A stretch of DNA of 64,000 nucleotides from CAZDCD01 sp964503885 (lineage in GTDB: Bacteria > Bacteroidota > Bacteroidia > Bacteroidales > UBA10428): the NCBI GenBank assembly GCA_964503885.1, contig CAZDCD010000023.1, forward strand, positions 1-64,000. The letters run 5' to 3'. Shown here piece by piece: positions 53,110 to 61,181 of this stretch (position 1 is its first letter; every line of letters begins with the position of its first letter). The notes under the pieces were generated by a model. The model was given only the letters and a program-made list of their open reading frames with translations, was not told the DNA's origin and ran no database searches. The position numbers were made by a program, and so were the translations under genes.

Positions 53110-54598
53110 TCTTGTTCACAGCATCTATAAGGGCTTCCACCGAAGCAGTAATGACATCGGAATTTCCTGAGAAGCCGTAATAATAATTTCCTTTGTTCTC
53201 TATCTGAATGTGTACTTTCCCCAGATCGTCACTTCCCCTGGTAATGGCCTGCACGAGGTATTCCTCCACCCTGAATTCATTTGTGATAAGGTTCCTTATA
53301 GCTGAAAATGCCGCATCTACCGGTCCATTTCCAGCAGCTGTTTCAGTTACCGATTCCTCATTGACGTTGAGGGTTACAGTAGCCATGGGAATAGTTGACT
53401 TTCCACAAAGTACCTGCAGATGTTCCAGTTTTATTTTATTGTTTTTTATCTTTTTCGAATCTCCGATCAACACCTCAAGATCCTCGTCCTTGATATCCTT
53501 TTTCTTATCCGCCAGGTTCAGGAATTTCTGGTACACCTCATCCAGTTCCTCTATCGAGAGGTGAAACCCGAGCAGTGATAATCTGTGTTTCAGTGCTGCC
53601 CTGCCGCTTCTGGCGGTGAGGGCAATCGAGGATTCGCTGATACCCACTTCAACAGGATCAATGATTTCGTAGTTTTCACGGTTTTTCAGTACGCCGTCCT
53701 GGTGAATACCCGATGAGTGTGCAAATGCGTTTCTGCCCACGATGGCTTTGTTGGGCTGCACAGGCATATTCATCAGGCTCGATACAAGCCTGCTTGTTTT
53801 AAAGATATTGCGCGTATTGATCCCGGTATCAATATTCAAATGTCTCCGGCTTTTCATGGCCATCACCACCTCTTCGAGCGAAGTATTCCCGGCACGCTCA
53901 CCAATGCCGTTGATGGTGACCTCCACCTGTCTGGCCCCGCTAATTATTCCCGATATTGAATTGGCTGTAGCCATGCCAAGATCATTGTGGCAATGGGTGG
54001 AAATGACCGCCTTTTCAATGCCTCTGACATTTTCTTTCAGGTACCTGATCTTTGCGCCGTATTCTTCCGGCAGGCAATATCCTGTGGTATCCGGTATGTT
54101 CACCACAGTTGCACCTGCCGCAATCACAGCTTCAATTACTTTTGCCAGATATTCGTTTTCTGTACGTCCTGCATCTTCGGCATAAAATTCAACATCTTCA
54201 ACATATTTTTTCGCATATTTGACGCATGCTATGGCACGCTGCAAAATGTTGTCACGGTTTGATTTGAATTTATACTGTATGTGATAATCAGACGTACCGA
54301 TCCCGGTATGGATTCTCTTTCGTTTGGCTTTTTTAAGGGAATCGGCGGCCACATCAATATCTTTTTCAACAGCACGCGTAAGTGCACAAATCACGGGATT
54401 ACTAACTGCCCTTGATATTTCCACAACAGATTTAAAATCTCCGGGGCTGGAGATCGGAAACCCGGCTTCAAGGACGTCGACACCAAGTTCTTCGAGTGCT
54501 CTGGCCACTTCGATTTTTTCTACAGTGTTTAACTGGCATCCGGGAACCTGCTCGCCATCCCTCAATGTCGTGTCGAAAATGTAAAGACGCTCACTCAT
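53102..54598 (-). CDS. leuA: 2-isopropylmalate synthase
   Basis: A 498-residue enzyme for the first step of leucine synthesis, joining acetyl-CoA and 2-oxoisovalerate. MSERLYIFDTTLRDGEQVPGC (from residue 1) opens the DRE-TIM barrel, THCHNDLGMATAN carries metal ligands, and the C-terminal domain (about 375-498) binds leucine for feedback control. The ATG at 54598 replaces an upstream ATG at 54634 that adds 12 unlike residues. It is first in the leuA-leuC-leuD-cimA operon, behind the attenuator at 54804-54937. Confidence 0.95.
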   Translation of the reverse strand: MSERLYIFDTTLRDGEQVPGCQLNTVEKIEVARALEELGVDVLEAGFPISSPGDFKSVVEISRAVSNPVICALTRAVEKDIDVAADSLKKAKRKRIHTGIGTSDYHIQYKFKSNRDNILQRAIACVKYAKKYVEDVEFYAEDAGRTENEYLAKVIEAVIAAGATVVNIPDTTGYCLPEEYGAKIRYLKENVRGIEKAVISTHCHNDLGMATANSISGIISGARQVEVTINGIGERAGNTSLEEVVMAMKSRRHLNIDTGINTRNIFKTSRLVSSLMNMPVQPNKAIVGRNAFAHSSGIHQDGVLKNRENYEIIDPVEVGISESSIALTARSGRAALKHRLSLLGFHLSIEELDEVYQKFLNLADKKKDIKDEDLEVLIGDSKKIKNNKIKLEHLQVLCGKSTIPMATVTLNVNEESVTETAAGNGPVDAAFSAIRNLITNEFRVEEYLVQAITRGSDDLGKVHIQIENKGNYYYGFSGNSDVITASVEALIDAVNKIV

Positions 54599-54638
54599 GA
54601 TAATTAAATTTACTGGTTTATGAATGCCGTTCAACCAT

Positions 54639-54676
54639 GCCTGCCTTTAGTCAGGCCAGCCGGCCGATCGGCCGGG
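54639..54676. repeat. GC-rich palindromes between attenuator and leuA
   Basis: CCGGCCGATCGGCCGG (54660-54675) is a perfect 16-base palindrome, next to a GCCTG/CAGGC hairpin (54639-54643/54652-54656) inside a GCCTGCCT unit like that at 7396-7420. The region 54599-54800 otherwise holds no gene. It lies within the leu leader, so it is probably transcribed. Confidence 0.45.
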
Positions 54677-54803
54677 ATTTTCGATTTCAGATCTGAAAGA
54701 GGCTGTTGCAACTTTTGTCGCCTTTTCGAAATACTATTGCAACCGCAGCTCTTCATAAATCATCATTCGTTAATTGTTTACCGGTATTCGGTTTTATAAA
54801 ATT

Positions 54804-54834
54804 AAAAAAGCCATCCTCTTATGCGAGAATGGCT
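54804..54834 (-). terminator. Attenuator terminator of the leu operon (segments 3:4)
   Basis: On the minus strand AGCCATTCTC (54834-54825) pairs with GAGGATGGCT (54818-54809), 10 bp with one G-U, a 6-base loop and a following U run (TTTTTT, then AATTTT). It lies between the leader peptide and leuA, about 200 bases before the leuA start, and no complete gene ends there. It would stop transcription before leuA. Confidence 0.8.
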
Positions 54835-54873
54835 GGTCTAATATTTTATTACCGCCTTTACAAAGCCATTCTC
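54825..54873 (-). promoter_or_regulatory. Antiterminator pairing of the leu leader (segments 2:3)
   Basis: GAGAATGGCT (minus strand 54873-54864), overlapping the leader peptide stop codon, is perfectly complementary to AGCCATTCTC (54834-54825), the 5' arm of the terminator. All 10 pairs are Watson-Crick, one better than the terminator. Segment 2 also lies beside a CTTGGTAT/ATACCCAAG inverted repeat (about 54874-54896) at the end of the leader peptide, the expected segment 1 pairing. Confidence 0.75.
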
Positions 54874-54937
54874 ACTTGGGTATCTTAAGAATACCAAGAA
54901 GGAGAATTAGGCTAAGTATGGCGAATATACTTTTCAT
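54872..54937 (-). CDS. Leu/Ile-rich leader peptide of the leu operon
   Basis: A 21-codon reading frame starts ATG at 54937 and ends TGA at 54872-54874. Residues 4, 7, 11, 16 and 19 are Ile and residues 8, 10, 12, 13, 14 and 17 are Leu: 11 of 21 codons, with no Val. It lies 18 bases after a -7 box and directly before the antiterminator segment, the layout of a classical amino-acid attenuator. When charged tRNA-Leu or tRNA-Ile is scarce, a ribosome stalled on the run would leave segment 2 free to pair with segment 3. A chance hydrophobic peptide is the alternative. Confidence 0.75.
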   Translation of the reverse strand: MKSIFAILSLILLLGILKIPK

Positions 54938-54954
54938 TGTCCAAAATCAACATG

Positions 54955-54962
54955 CAAATATA
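54955..54962 (-). promoter_or_regulatory. -7 box of the leu operon promoter
   Basis: TATATTTG on the minus strand matches TAnnTTTG exactly. The start would fall near 54948, about 11 bases before the leader peptide ATG. At the -33 distance the sequence is TTTT rather than TTTG. Confidence 0.6.
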
Positions 54963-55056
54963 TTGATTAAAATCATATTTTAAAAACATACCAGTTCAAA
55001 ATCTGTGAATAAATTTAATATTTCGTTGATAATAAGACCATTCGAACAGAGAAAAA

Positions 55057-55800
55057 TTATTCTTCCATAGCCTTCATAAGTTCATCGCTCATCTCAAGGT
55101 TATGGTAGACATTCTGCACGTCATCGAGGTCTTCAAAATCCTCGATCATCTTTAATACCCTCTGTGCAGATTCAAGATCGAGTTCCTTGGTATCATTGGG
55201 TATACGCTGCAGCTCTGCATGTTCAATTTTAACGCCCATCTCCTCGAGTTTCTTTTGCACGCTCCCGAATTCTTCCATCGGGCAGGTGATGAAAAAAACA
55301 TCTCCTTCAGGTTCACATTCTTCGATTCCCGCATCGATGAGTTCAAGCTGGAACTCATCGGGATCATTATCACCTTTATGTACGGTAAATACGCCTTTCC
55401 GCTCAAAAAGAAACCCAAGAGAACCATTGGTTCCCAGGTTTCCTCCGCGCCTGTTGAAGGCCGACCGCACCTGGCTAACTGTCCGGATATTATTATCGGT
55501 CAGGCATTCGATAAATACAGCAATGCCATGGGGAGCGTACCCTTCAAAAGTCACTTCCTGCAAGGTATTATTATCCTTATCGAACTTACTGATCGCACGT
55601 TCAATATTATCTTTTGGCATATTAACACCTTTTGCATTCTGCACCGCCAGCCTTAACCTGGGATTACCATCGGGGTCGGCTCCGCCCTCTTTCACGGCGA
55701 TCTGAATCTCTTTGACGATCCGCGAAAATATTTTGCTGCGTTTGGCATCAATTGCACCTTTTTTACGTTTTATGGTCGACCATTTGCTATGACCTGACAT
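55057..55800 (-). CDS. YebC/PmpR-family regulator
   Basis: A 247-residue protein of the YebC family (MSGHSKWSTIKRKKGAIDAKR; then NIERAISKFDKDN and EPEGDVFFITCP). Members were annotated as transcription factors and some act in translation of proline-rich stretches. It is found in the cytosol. It lies upstream of the leu operon in the same direction but is separated from it by the leu promoter. Confidence 0.92.
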   Translation of the reverse strand: MSGHSKWSTIKRKKGAIDAKRSKIFSRIVKEIQIAVKEGGADPDGNPRLRLAVQNAKGVNMPKDNIERAISKFDKDNNTLQEVTFEGYAPHGIAVFIECLTDNNIRTVSQVRSAFNRRGGNLGTNGSLGFLFERKGVFTVHKGDNDPDEFQLELIDAGIEECEPEGDVFFITCPMEEFGSVQKKLEEMGVKIEHAELQRIPNDTKELDLESAQRVLKMIEDFEDLDDVQNVYHNLEMSDELMKAMEE

Positions 55801-56068
55801 ACAAGAAAATAATTTATGTTTAATTGATTTTTGGGGAGCGTAAAATTACAAAATTTGAACATTTTACGAAATAAATTAGGCTAATCTGTGAAAAAAAATA
55901 GGGTTTTGTATAAATTTAATTGTCTTATGTACAGAAGACACTAAACAAAAAACCACCCTGACTCCGGAACAGATTCCCGGTATATAACCATTTAACGGAT
56001 TAAACCTTAACGACTTTCAAATGTTTTGTAATATAGTGGTAATAATTAATAAACAGGGATACAAATCT

Positions 56069-58480
56069 ATGAAAACGGCAATGAAAAGCAGCGTCATCAG
56101 GTTGTTCATATGGGTACTTCCTTTGTTTCTGTTCTCTTCCGGTCGTGAAGAGGACAACCGGATTGAACGGATCCTTGATGCCCTAAATGTGTATAATTCA
56201 CGGTATACCCAGCAAAAGGTATTTCTGCATCTTGACAAGCCGTCGTATAAGGCAGGGGATATTATATGGTATAAAGCATATTTAGTCGACGGCATGGATC
56301 ACCTGCCAGATACCATGAGTACAAACCTGTACGTGGAAATGATAGGTCCCGAAAAAACATCATTGGTTCTACACAGGATTCTTTTGAAGGACGGTATTGC
56401 CTGGGGAGATTTTGAGATCCGGGATACGATGCCTGAAGGTTTGTACCAGATCAGGGCCTATACCAACTGGATGAGGAATTTCGATCCCCGGTTCTATTTC
56501 GTCGAAAACATTCCTGTAACCAATTCAAGGTACAGCGATTTTATTTCACCGAAGGATGCAAGAAAGAACCGGAGAACTATAGACAGCAGGCTGAAAAAAT
56601 CGGCCCAGATCGATGTTCAGTTTTTTCCGGAAGGCGGCAATTTGGTTGCAGGGCTTACCAGCCGGCTGGCTTTCAAAGCTATCAGCAGCGCCGGAAAGGG
56701 TATTGATATCAACGGGATTATTTACAATTCATCAGACGGGCAGGTGGCCGAATTCAAGAGCACCCACCGCGGAATGGGAAGTATTTTGTTTACTCCTGTA
56801 AGAGGAGAAAAATATCATGCCATTATCGTGACTGAAGGTCATACCCTTAAAGAAGATCTGCCCCAAGCTGCTGAACAGGGACTGATCATGAGGGTTGAAA
56901 GCACACCGCTGTATGCATACGTCAATCTTTATTCGAATACCTATAAAACAGCGGATCGCTTTGCAAACGAGGTGGTGGTGATCGGGCAGACCAGAGGAAA
57001 GGTTTGTTATAAAGCCATCGCCGATATGTCTGAAGACAGTACGGCATTTGCCATTGATAAATCGCTCTTCCCCGGCGGAATTGCCCAGATCACTGTCTTC
57101 TCAGCCAGGCTCGAATCTCTTGCAGAAAGACTGATATTTGTGGATCATCATGATAACATATCTTTCAGTCTGGATTCCATAACTACCAACAAAGATAATC
57201 TCTCGGAGTTTGCTGTTTCGGCACACACAAATAACGGACAACCTGTAGCAGCGAATTTGTCTTTCGCCCTTCTTGATGCTTCAAAGACCAATGAATCAGA
57301 CTTTTCATCAAACATCAGTACTTATATGTTGCTGACCTCTGATCTGCGCGGATCTGTGGAAGATCCCGGTTATTATTTTGCCGATAGCTCGGTCTCCAGA
57401 CTCCGGACCCTTGACAACCTGTTGCTGACACAGGGATGGCGCAGATTTGAGTGGAATCAGCTTGTAAATCATGAATATCCCGAAATAAACTACCCCCGTG
57501 AAAACGGAATCACCATTGAAGGGAAGATCACCTGGGAATTATTTGGGATTCCGCTGTCAGACTGCGAAGTGACACTTACCATTTTATCGAGCTACAACGA
57601 TATATTTACCCAGTATTCAAAGAAAGACGGATCGTTTAAATTTGACGGCCTTACCTACTATGATAGTGTTGAAGCGAAAATCGAAGCCCTTAAAACCAAC
57701 GGTAAAAAAAGTCTTGTGATAAACCTGCCGGAACCGGAAACGGATGAGATAACGAATTTTTCGGGTGTTAACCAGCCTGCCACTGAATCCACCAGAAATA
57801 ACAGGGAATACCGCAGAGCAATGTTCAAGAAAGAAGAAAAGGAAAGGTTGATTGCAGAAAAAGAGGAAAAAGAAAAGAACAGGTACGGCTCTATTTATGG
57901 TACACCTGATAATGTGATAAGGGCTGAAGATATGCCCCCCGGCACTTCAAATATATTTCAGGTATTGCAGGGAAGAGTGCCCGGGGTTGATGTACGGGGT
58001 AACCGTGTGGTAATACGGGGTGTGAAATCATTATACGGTTCGACCGACCCGCTGTACCTGCTTGACGGTATTCCGCTGATCGATGCCCAGGCTATTAACT
58101 CTATTCCTGTGACCGATGTGGACAGGATTGAAATATTGAAAGGAACCAGCGCTTCAATGTACGGTTCAAGAGGAGCAAACGGTGTCATAGCCATATACAC
58201 CAAAAGAGGAGATTTCCTGAAAAAAGGGGTCATTACCTTTCAGATGCTTGGATATTCGACGCCCAGAAGGTTTTATCAACCCAAATACGATGCCGACGCA
58301 TATACGGCAAAACCCGGGGATATGCCTGTCACCATTTACTGGAAACCTGTGATCAGGACGGATACCACCGGCAAAGCTACCGTTGTGGTGAATATGCCGG
58401 CAATAATAAAAAAATCCAGGTTGGTCATTGAAGGGATTTCCGTCGAAGGTAAACCCGGATATCTGAACCAGGTATTTTGA
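56069..58480 (+). CDS. Exported MG2 / TonB-plug domain protein without a beta-barrel
   Basis: An 803-residue exported protein (signal IRLFIWVLPLFLFSSG). The N-terminal part has an MG2-like macroglobulin domain (FLHLDKPSYKAGDIIWYKAYL), followed by further beta-sandwich regions and a carboxypeptidase-like fold (GKITWELFGIPLSDCEV). Near residues 620-720 is a TonB-dependent receptor plug (IFQVLQGRVPGVDV, YLLDGIPLIDAQAINSIPV, GSRGANGVIAIYTK). The 22-strand barrel expected after a plug is absent; only about 80 residues follow. This arrangement recurs in Bacteroidota and its role is not known. It stands alone. Confidence 0.82.
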   Translation: MKTAMKSSVIRLFIWVLPLFLFSSGREEDNRIERILDALNVYNSRYTQQKVFLHLDKPSYKAGDIIWYKAYLVDGMDHLPDTMSTNLYVEMIGPEKTSLVLHRILLKDGIAWGDFEIRDTMPEGLYQIRAYTNWMRNFDPRFYFVENIPVTNSRYSDFISPKDARKNRRTIDSRLKKSAQIDVQFFPEGGNLVAGLTSRLAFKAISSAGKGIDINGIIYNSSDGQVAEFKSTHRGMGSILFTPVRGEKYHAIIVTEGHTLKEDLPQAAEQGLIMRVESTPLYAYVNLYSNTYKTADRFANEVVVIGQTRGKVCYKAIADMSEDSTAFAIDKSLFPGGIAQITVFSARLESLAERLIFVDHHDNISFSLDSITTNKDNLSEFAVSAHTNNGQPVAANLSFALLDASKTNESDFSSNISTYMLLTSDLRGSVEDPGYYFADSSVSRLRTLDNLLLTQGWRRFEWNQLVNHEYPEINYPRENGITIEGKITWELFGIPLSDCEVTLTILSSYNDIFTQYSKKDGSFKFDGLTYYDSVEAKIEALKTNGKKSLVINLPEPETDEITNFSGVNQPATESTRNNREYRRAMFKKEEKERLIAEKEEKEKNRYGSIYGTPDNVIRAEDMPPGTSNIFQVLQGRVPGVDVRGNRVVIRGVKSLYGSTDPLYLLDGIPLIDAQAINSIPVTDVDRIEILKGTSASMYGSRGANGVIAIYTKRGDFLKKGVITFQMLGYSTPRRFYQPKYDADAYTAKPGDMPVTIYWKPVIRTDTTGKATVVVNMPAIIKKSRLVIEGISVEGKPGYLNQVF

Positions 58481-58673
58481 TCCGTACGAAACGGTACCGG
58501 TATTCAGGCCAACTGGCGGGCATAACCTTCAGGTAAAGGTTGAAAATAAATATTAAGTTGACGGTTATATCAACCAGGAAAGAAAACCTAAATTTAAATA
58601 TGATTCCAATTCCCTTTAAGGATTGGCATTGCCCTTAATACTGTCAAATGAGGCAGGATTATTCAGCCTCTCA

Positions 58674-59360
58674 CTATTTATCAATCAGCTTAAAGCCCTT
58701 TCCGTGGATATTCAGGATCTGTACCGAAGGATCGTCTTTCAGGTACTTCCTCAGCTTGGCAATATACACATCCATGCTTCGTGCATTGAAGTAGTTGTCA
58801 TCGATCCAGATGGTCTTTAATGCAAAATTCCGTTCAAGCACAGCATTCTTATTGTTGCACAAGAGTCTGAGCAGATCCGATTCTTTTGTAGTAAGCTTTT
58901 GTTCATCCTTTCCGAGCATAAGCATCTGTTTGTCTGCATTGAATTCATAGCTGCCTATCCTATACACCGACTGTTTTGATACCAGCTCTTTTTTTGATCT
59001 CCGTATAACGGCTTCAATCCTGAAGATCAGCTCTTCCATGCTGAAAGGTTTGGAAATGTAATCATCGGCCCCTGCCTTAAATCCTTCAATCACATCTTCC
59101 TTCAGCGATTTGGCTGTGAGGAATATGATCGGGATTTCGGTGTTGGTCATCCGGATTTCTTTCGCCAGTGTATACCCGTCTTTCACAGGCATCATAATAT
59201 CAAGAACACAAAGATCGTAATGGTTTTTGATGAAACTTTTATACGCTTTTTCTCCGTTAATGTACCAGTCGCATTCGAATGATCTGGCAATGAGGTATTC
59301 CCTAAGCAGTGAACCCAGGTTTTCGTCGTCTTCGGCAAGAAGAATTTTTATTTTTACCAT
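58674..59360 (-). CDS. rprY: OmpR-family response regulator (RprY-like)
   Basis: A 228-residue regulator with receiver domain (Asp in LCVLDIMMPVKDGY, about D54) and winged-helix DNA-binding domain (about 130-228, TTKESDLLRLL and MDVYIAKLRKYL). It follows the kinase gene by one base and resembles RprY of Bacteroides fragilis. Its targets are not visible in this window. Confidence 0.9.
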   Translation of the reverse strand: MVKIKILLAEDDENLGSLLREYLIARSFECDWYINGEKAYKSFIKNHYDLCVLDIMMPVKDGYTLAKEIRMTNTEIPIIFLTAKSLKEDVIEGFKAGADDYISKPFSMEELIFRIEAVIRRSKKELVSKQSVYRIGSYEFNADKQMLMLGKDEQKLTTKESDLLRLLCNNKNAVLERNFALKTIWIDDNYFNARSMDVYIAKLRKYLKDDPSVQILNIHGKGFKLIDK

Positions 59361-59361
59361 A

Positions 59362-60939
59362 TCAGGTATTGTTTTTATTTAGGGGGAGGTATATCTTAAA
59401 TGTTGTTCCTTCATATAACTCGCTGTCAACCTTGATGTTCCCTTTATGTTCTTCAACAATTTTCTTTACATAACTCAATCCCAGTCCGAATCCTTTAACA
59501 TCATGAATATTACCCGTAGAAACACGGTAAAATTTATCAAAGATCTTTTTCAGGTCGTTCTTGCTGATCCCTATCCCATTGTCCTTTATGGCTATTATCA
59601 AAGTTCCGTTTTCGTTGCGGGTCTCGATATATATTTCGGGTTCACGCTGGCAATACTTTATGGCATTATCAATAAGGTTGGTAATCACATTTGACAAATG
59701 CACCTGATCGATGAAAAGTTCGTGTTTTTCAGCATGCAGTGAAGGAACGATCAACCCGTTTTTATGCTTAATTTGAATGGCAAAGTTATGAATAATCCCT
59801 GTAATCAGGTCATGAATATCTGTTTTCTTGAACTTCAACTCGAGTTTTCCTTTCTCGAAGATTGCCAGTTGTAGCACTTTTTCAACATGAAATCCCAGTT
59901 TTTTACTCTCTTCCCTAATAATACCCGACAGGTAATCGACATTCTTCGATTCGTTCGGTATGCTTTTATCCCCCATCATTTGTGAAGCAAGAGAAATGGT
60001 GGATATGGGTGTTTTGAGTTCATGCGTCATATTGCTGACAAAATCGTTCCGCACTTCAGATAGCTTTTTTTGCTTAAAAATGATATACAATGTTATTGCA
60101 AAACTCAGCAGAAGGATTACCGTGAGAAAGATAGAGGAAAAGACCATCCAGCCGAGCGACCTGAACACTGAATTTCCCTTTGTAGGGAAAAAAACATAGA
60201 GGTAGTTGTTTTCCGTATAAAAATCATCGGGGAATAGCCTCACCCTGTAATATTCATGGTACGTATCAGGAACAAATCCGGGTGATTGAAACACAGGCAG
60301 GGTATTCCATCTGGTTACCGCAAATTCAAAAGGAAGATCGATACCTCTTTCAGAAAACTCATTCGAAATGCCGTGTCTGAGCTTTTGCGGATCGATGCGG
60401 TTTTCAATATTGGGATTAAATTTCACCATTTTATCGACAATATTATCGATCAACAGCCTGCGCCGGTTGATATAATCGTTCAAATCAGTTGCTTTCCGGC
60501 CTACGGTTTCCTTCCCCCCGTTTTTTTCAATGCTGTCTTTCCGGGAATCATTTTTGTTTGTAACAAGGCTGTCGCTGTTATATATCGAAATATTTGCCCT
60601 GAAGGAGGTCCGGGAATTTTCATCGTAAATATGAAAATCCTGCTGCAGCTCAAGCCATGTGCCATTGTCGGTGATCAGTGTATCGAATGTATAGCTGTCA
60701 TAGGGTAAATTATTTTCCGAATCGTGGTATTTCGGATTGAACTCTTCCATAACCTGGAACCATGTTTCCTGCTTTTCGATATCGAAGGCCAGATTTGCAA
60801 GAGCGTTATTTACCAGCTGGTCAAACTGCTGCTCTTTAACCTGAACGGAGTTCCTGATCCAGTAAGCCTGCATCACAATCAAGCCTGTGATGGCCAGCCC
60901 CATAAATACCAAAATTATCCAGATGAATTTCTTGGTCAT
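59362..60939 (-). CDS. rprX: Sensor histidine kinase (RprX-like)
   Basis: A 525-residue kinase with membrane helices at about residues 5-27 and 265-287 enclosing a large periplasmic domain. The H box is FVSNMTHELKTPIS and the ATPase domain has NLIDNAIKYC and GFGLGLSYVKK. It forms a pair with the RprY-like regulator and the gene order matches RprXY. A -7 box ends only 8 bases before the start codon. Confidence 0.9.
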   Translation of the reverse strand: MTKKFIWIILVFMGLAITGLIVMQAYWIRNSVQVKEQQFDQLVNNALANLAFDIEKQETWFQVMEEFNPKYHDSENNLPYDSYTFDTLITDNGTWLELQQDFHIYDENSRTSFRANISIYNSDSLVTNKNDSRKDSIEKNGGKETVGRKATDLNDYINRRRLLIDNIVDKMVKFNPNIENRIDPQKLRHGISNEFSERGIDLPFEFAVTRWNTLPVFQSPGFVPDTYHEYYRVRLFPDDFYTENNYLYVFFPTKGNSVFRSLGWMVFSSIFLTVILLLSFAITLYIIFKQKKLSEVRNDFVSNMTHELKTPISTISLASQMMGDKSIPNESKNVDYLSGIIREESKKLGFHVEKVLQLAIFEKGKLELKFKKTDIHDLITGIIHNFAIQIKHKNGLIVPSLHAEKHELFIDQVHLSNVITNLIDNAIKYCQREPEIYIETRNENGTLIIAIKDNGIGISKNDLKKIFDKFYRVSTGNIHDVKGFGLGLSYVKKIVEEHKGNIKVDSELYEGTTFKIYLPLNKNNT

Positions 60940-60946
60940 AACAATG

Positions 60947-60954
60947 CAAAGATA
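60947..60954 (-). promoter_or_regulatory. -7 box directly before rprX
   Basis: TATCTTTG on the minus strand matches TAnnTTTG and ends 8 bases before the rprX ATG, so the transcript would begin at about the start codon (nearly leaderless). No clear -33 box is seen. Confidence 0.4.
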
Positions 60955-61029
60955 ACTTCAGAAGTTGTTTAAAATTAACTATTTAACAATCTTTAACAAA
61001 AGTTGTGTTTCATTAACGATAATTGAAGC

Positions 61030-61181
61030 TAACTTTGGAGTGTGAAACACGAGAATACTAGTGAACACTGCAAGAAAAGACAGTTACGTTATGTGCAACG
61101 CGTTATATTTTAGGTTTTCATGGGTTTAATAAGTTGGGGTTAGTAGATAGGAGGTATGAGAATGCCTCCTATTTCTTTTCG
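61030..61181 (+). ncRNA. Possible small RNA divergent from rprX
   Basis: TAACTTTG (61030-61037) matches TAnnTTTG on the plus strand. About 110 bases later ATAGGAGG (61147-61154) pairs perfectly with CCTCCTAT (61165-61172), followed by TTCTTTTC, which resembles a terminator. The stretch has no credible gene and its end is antisense to the last codons of the hybrid kinase. This is a candidate only. Confidence 0.3.
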
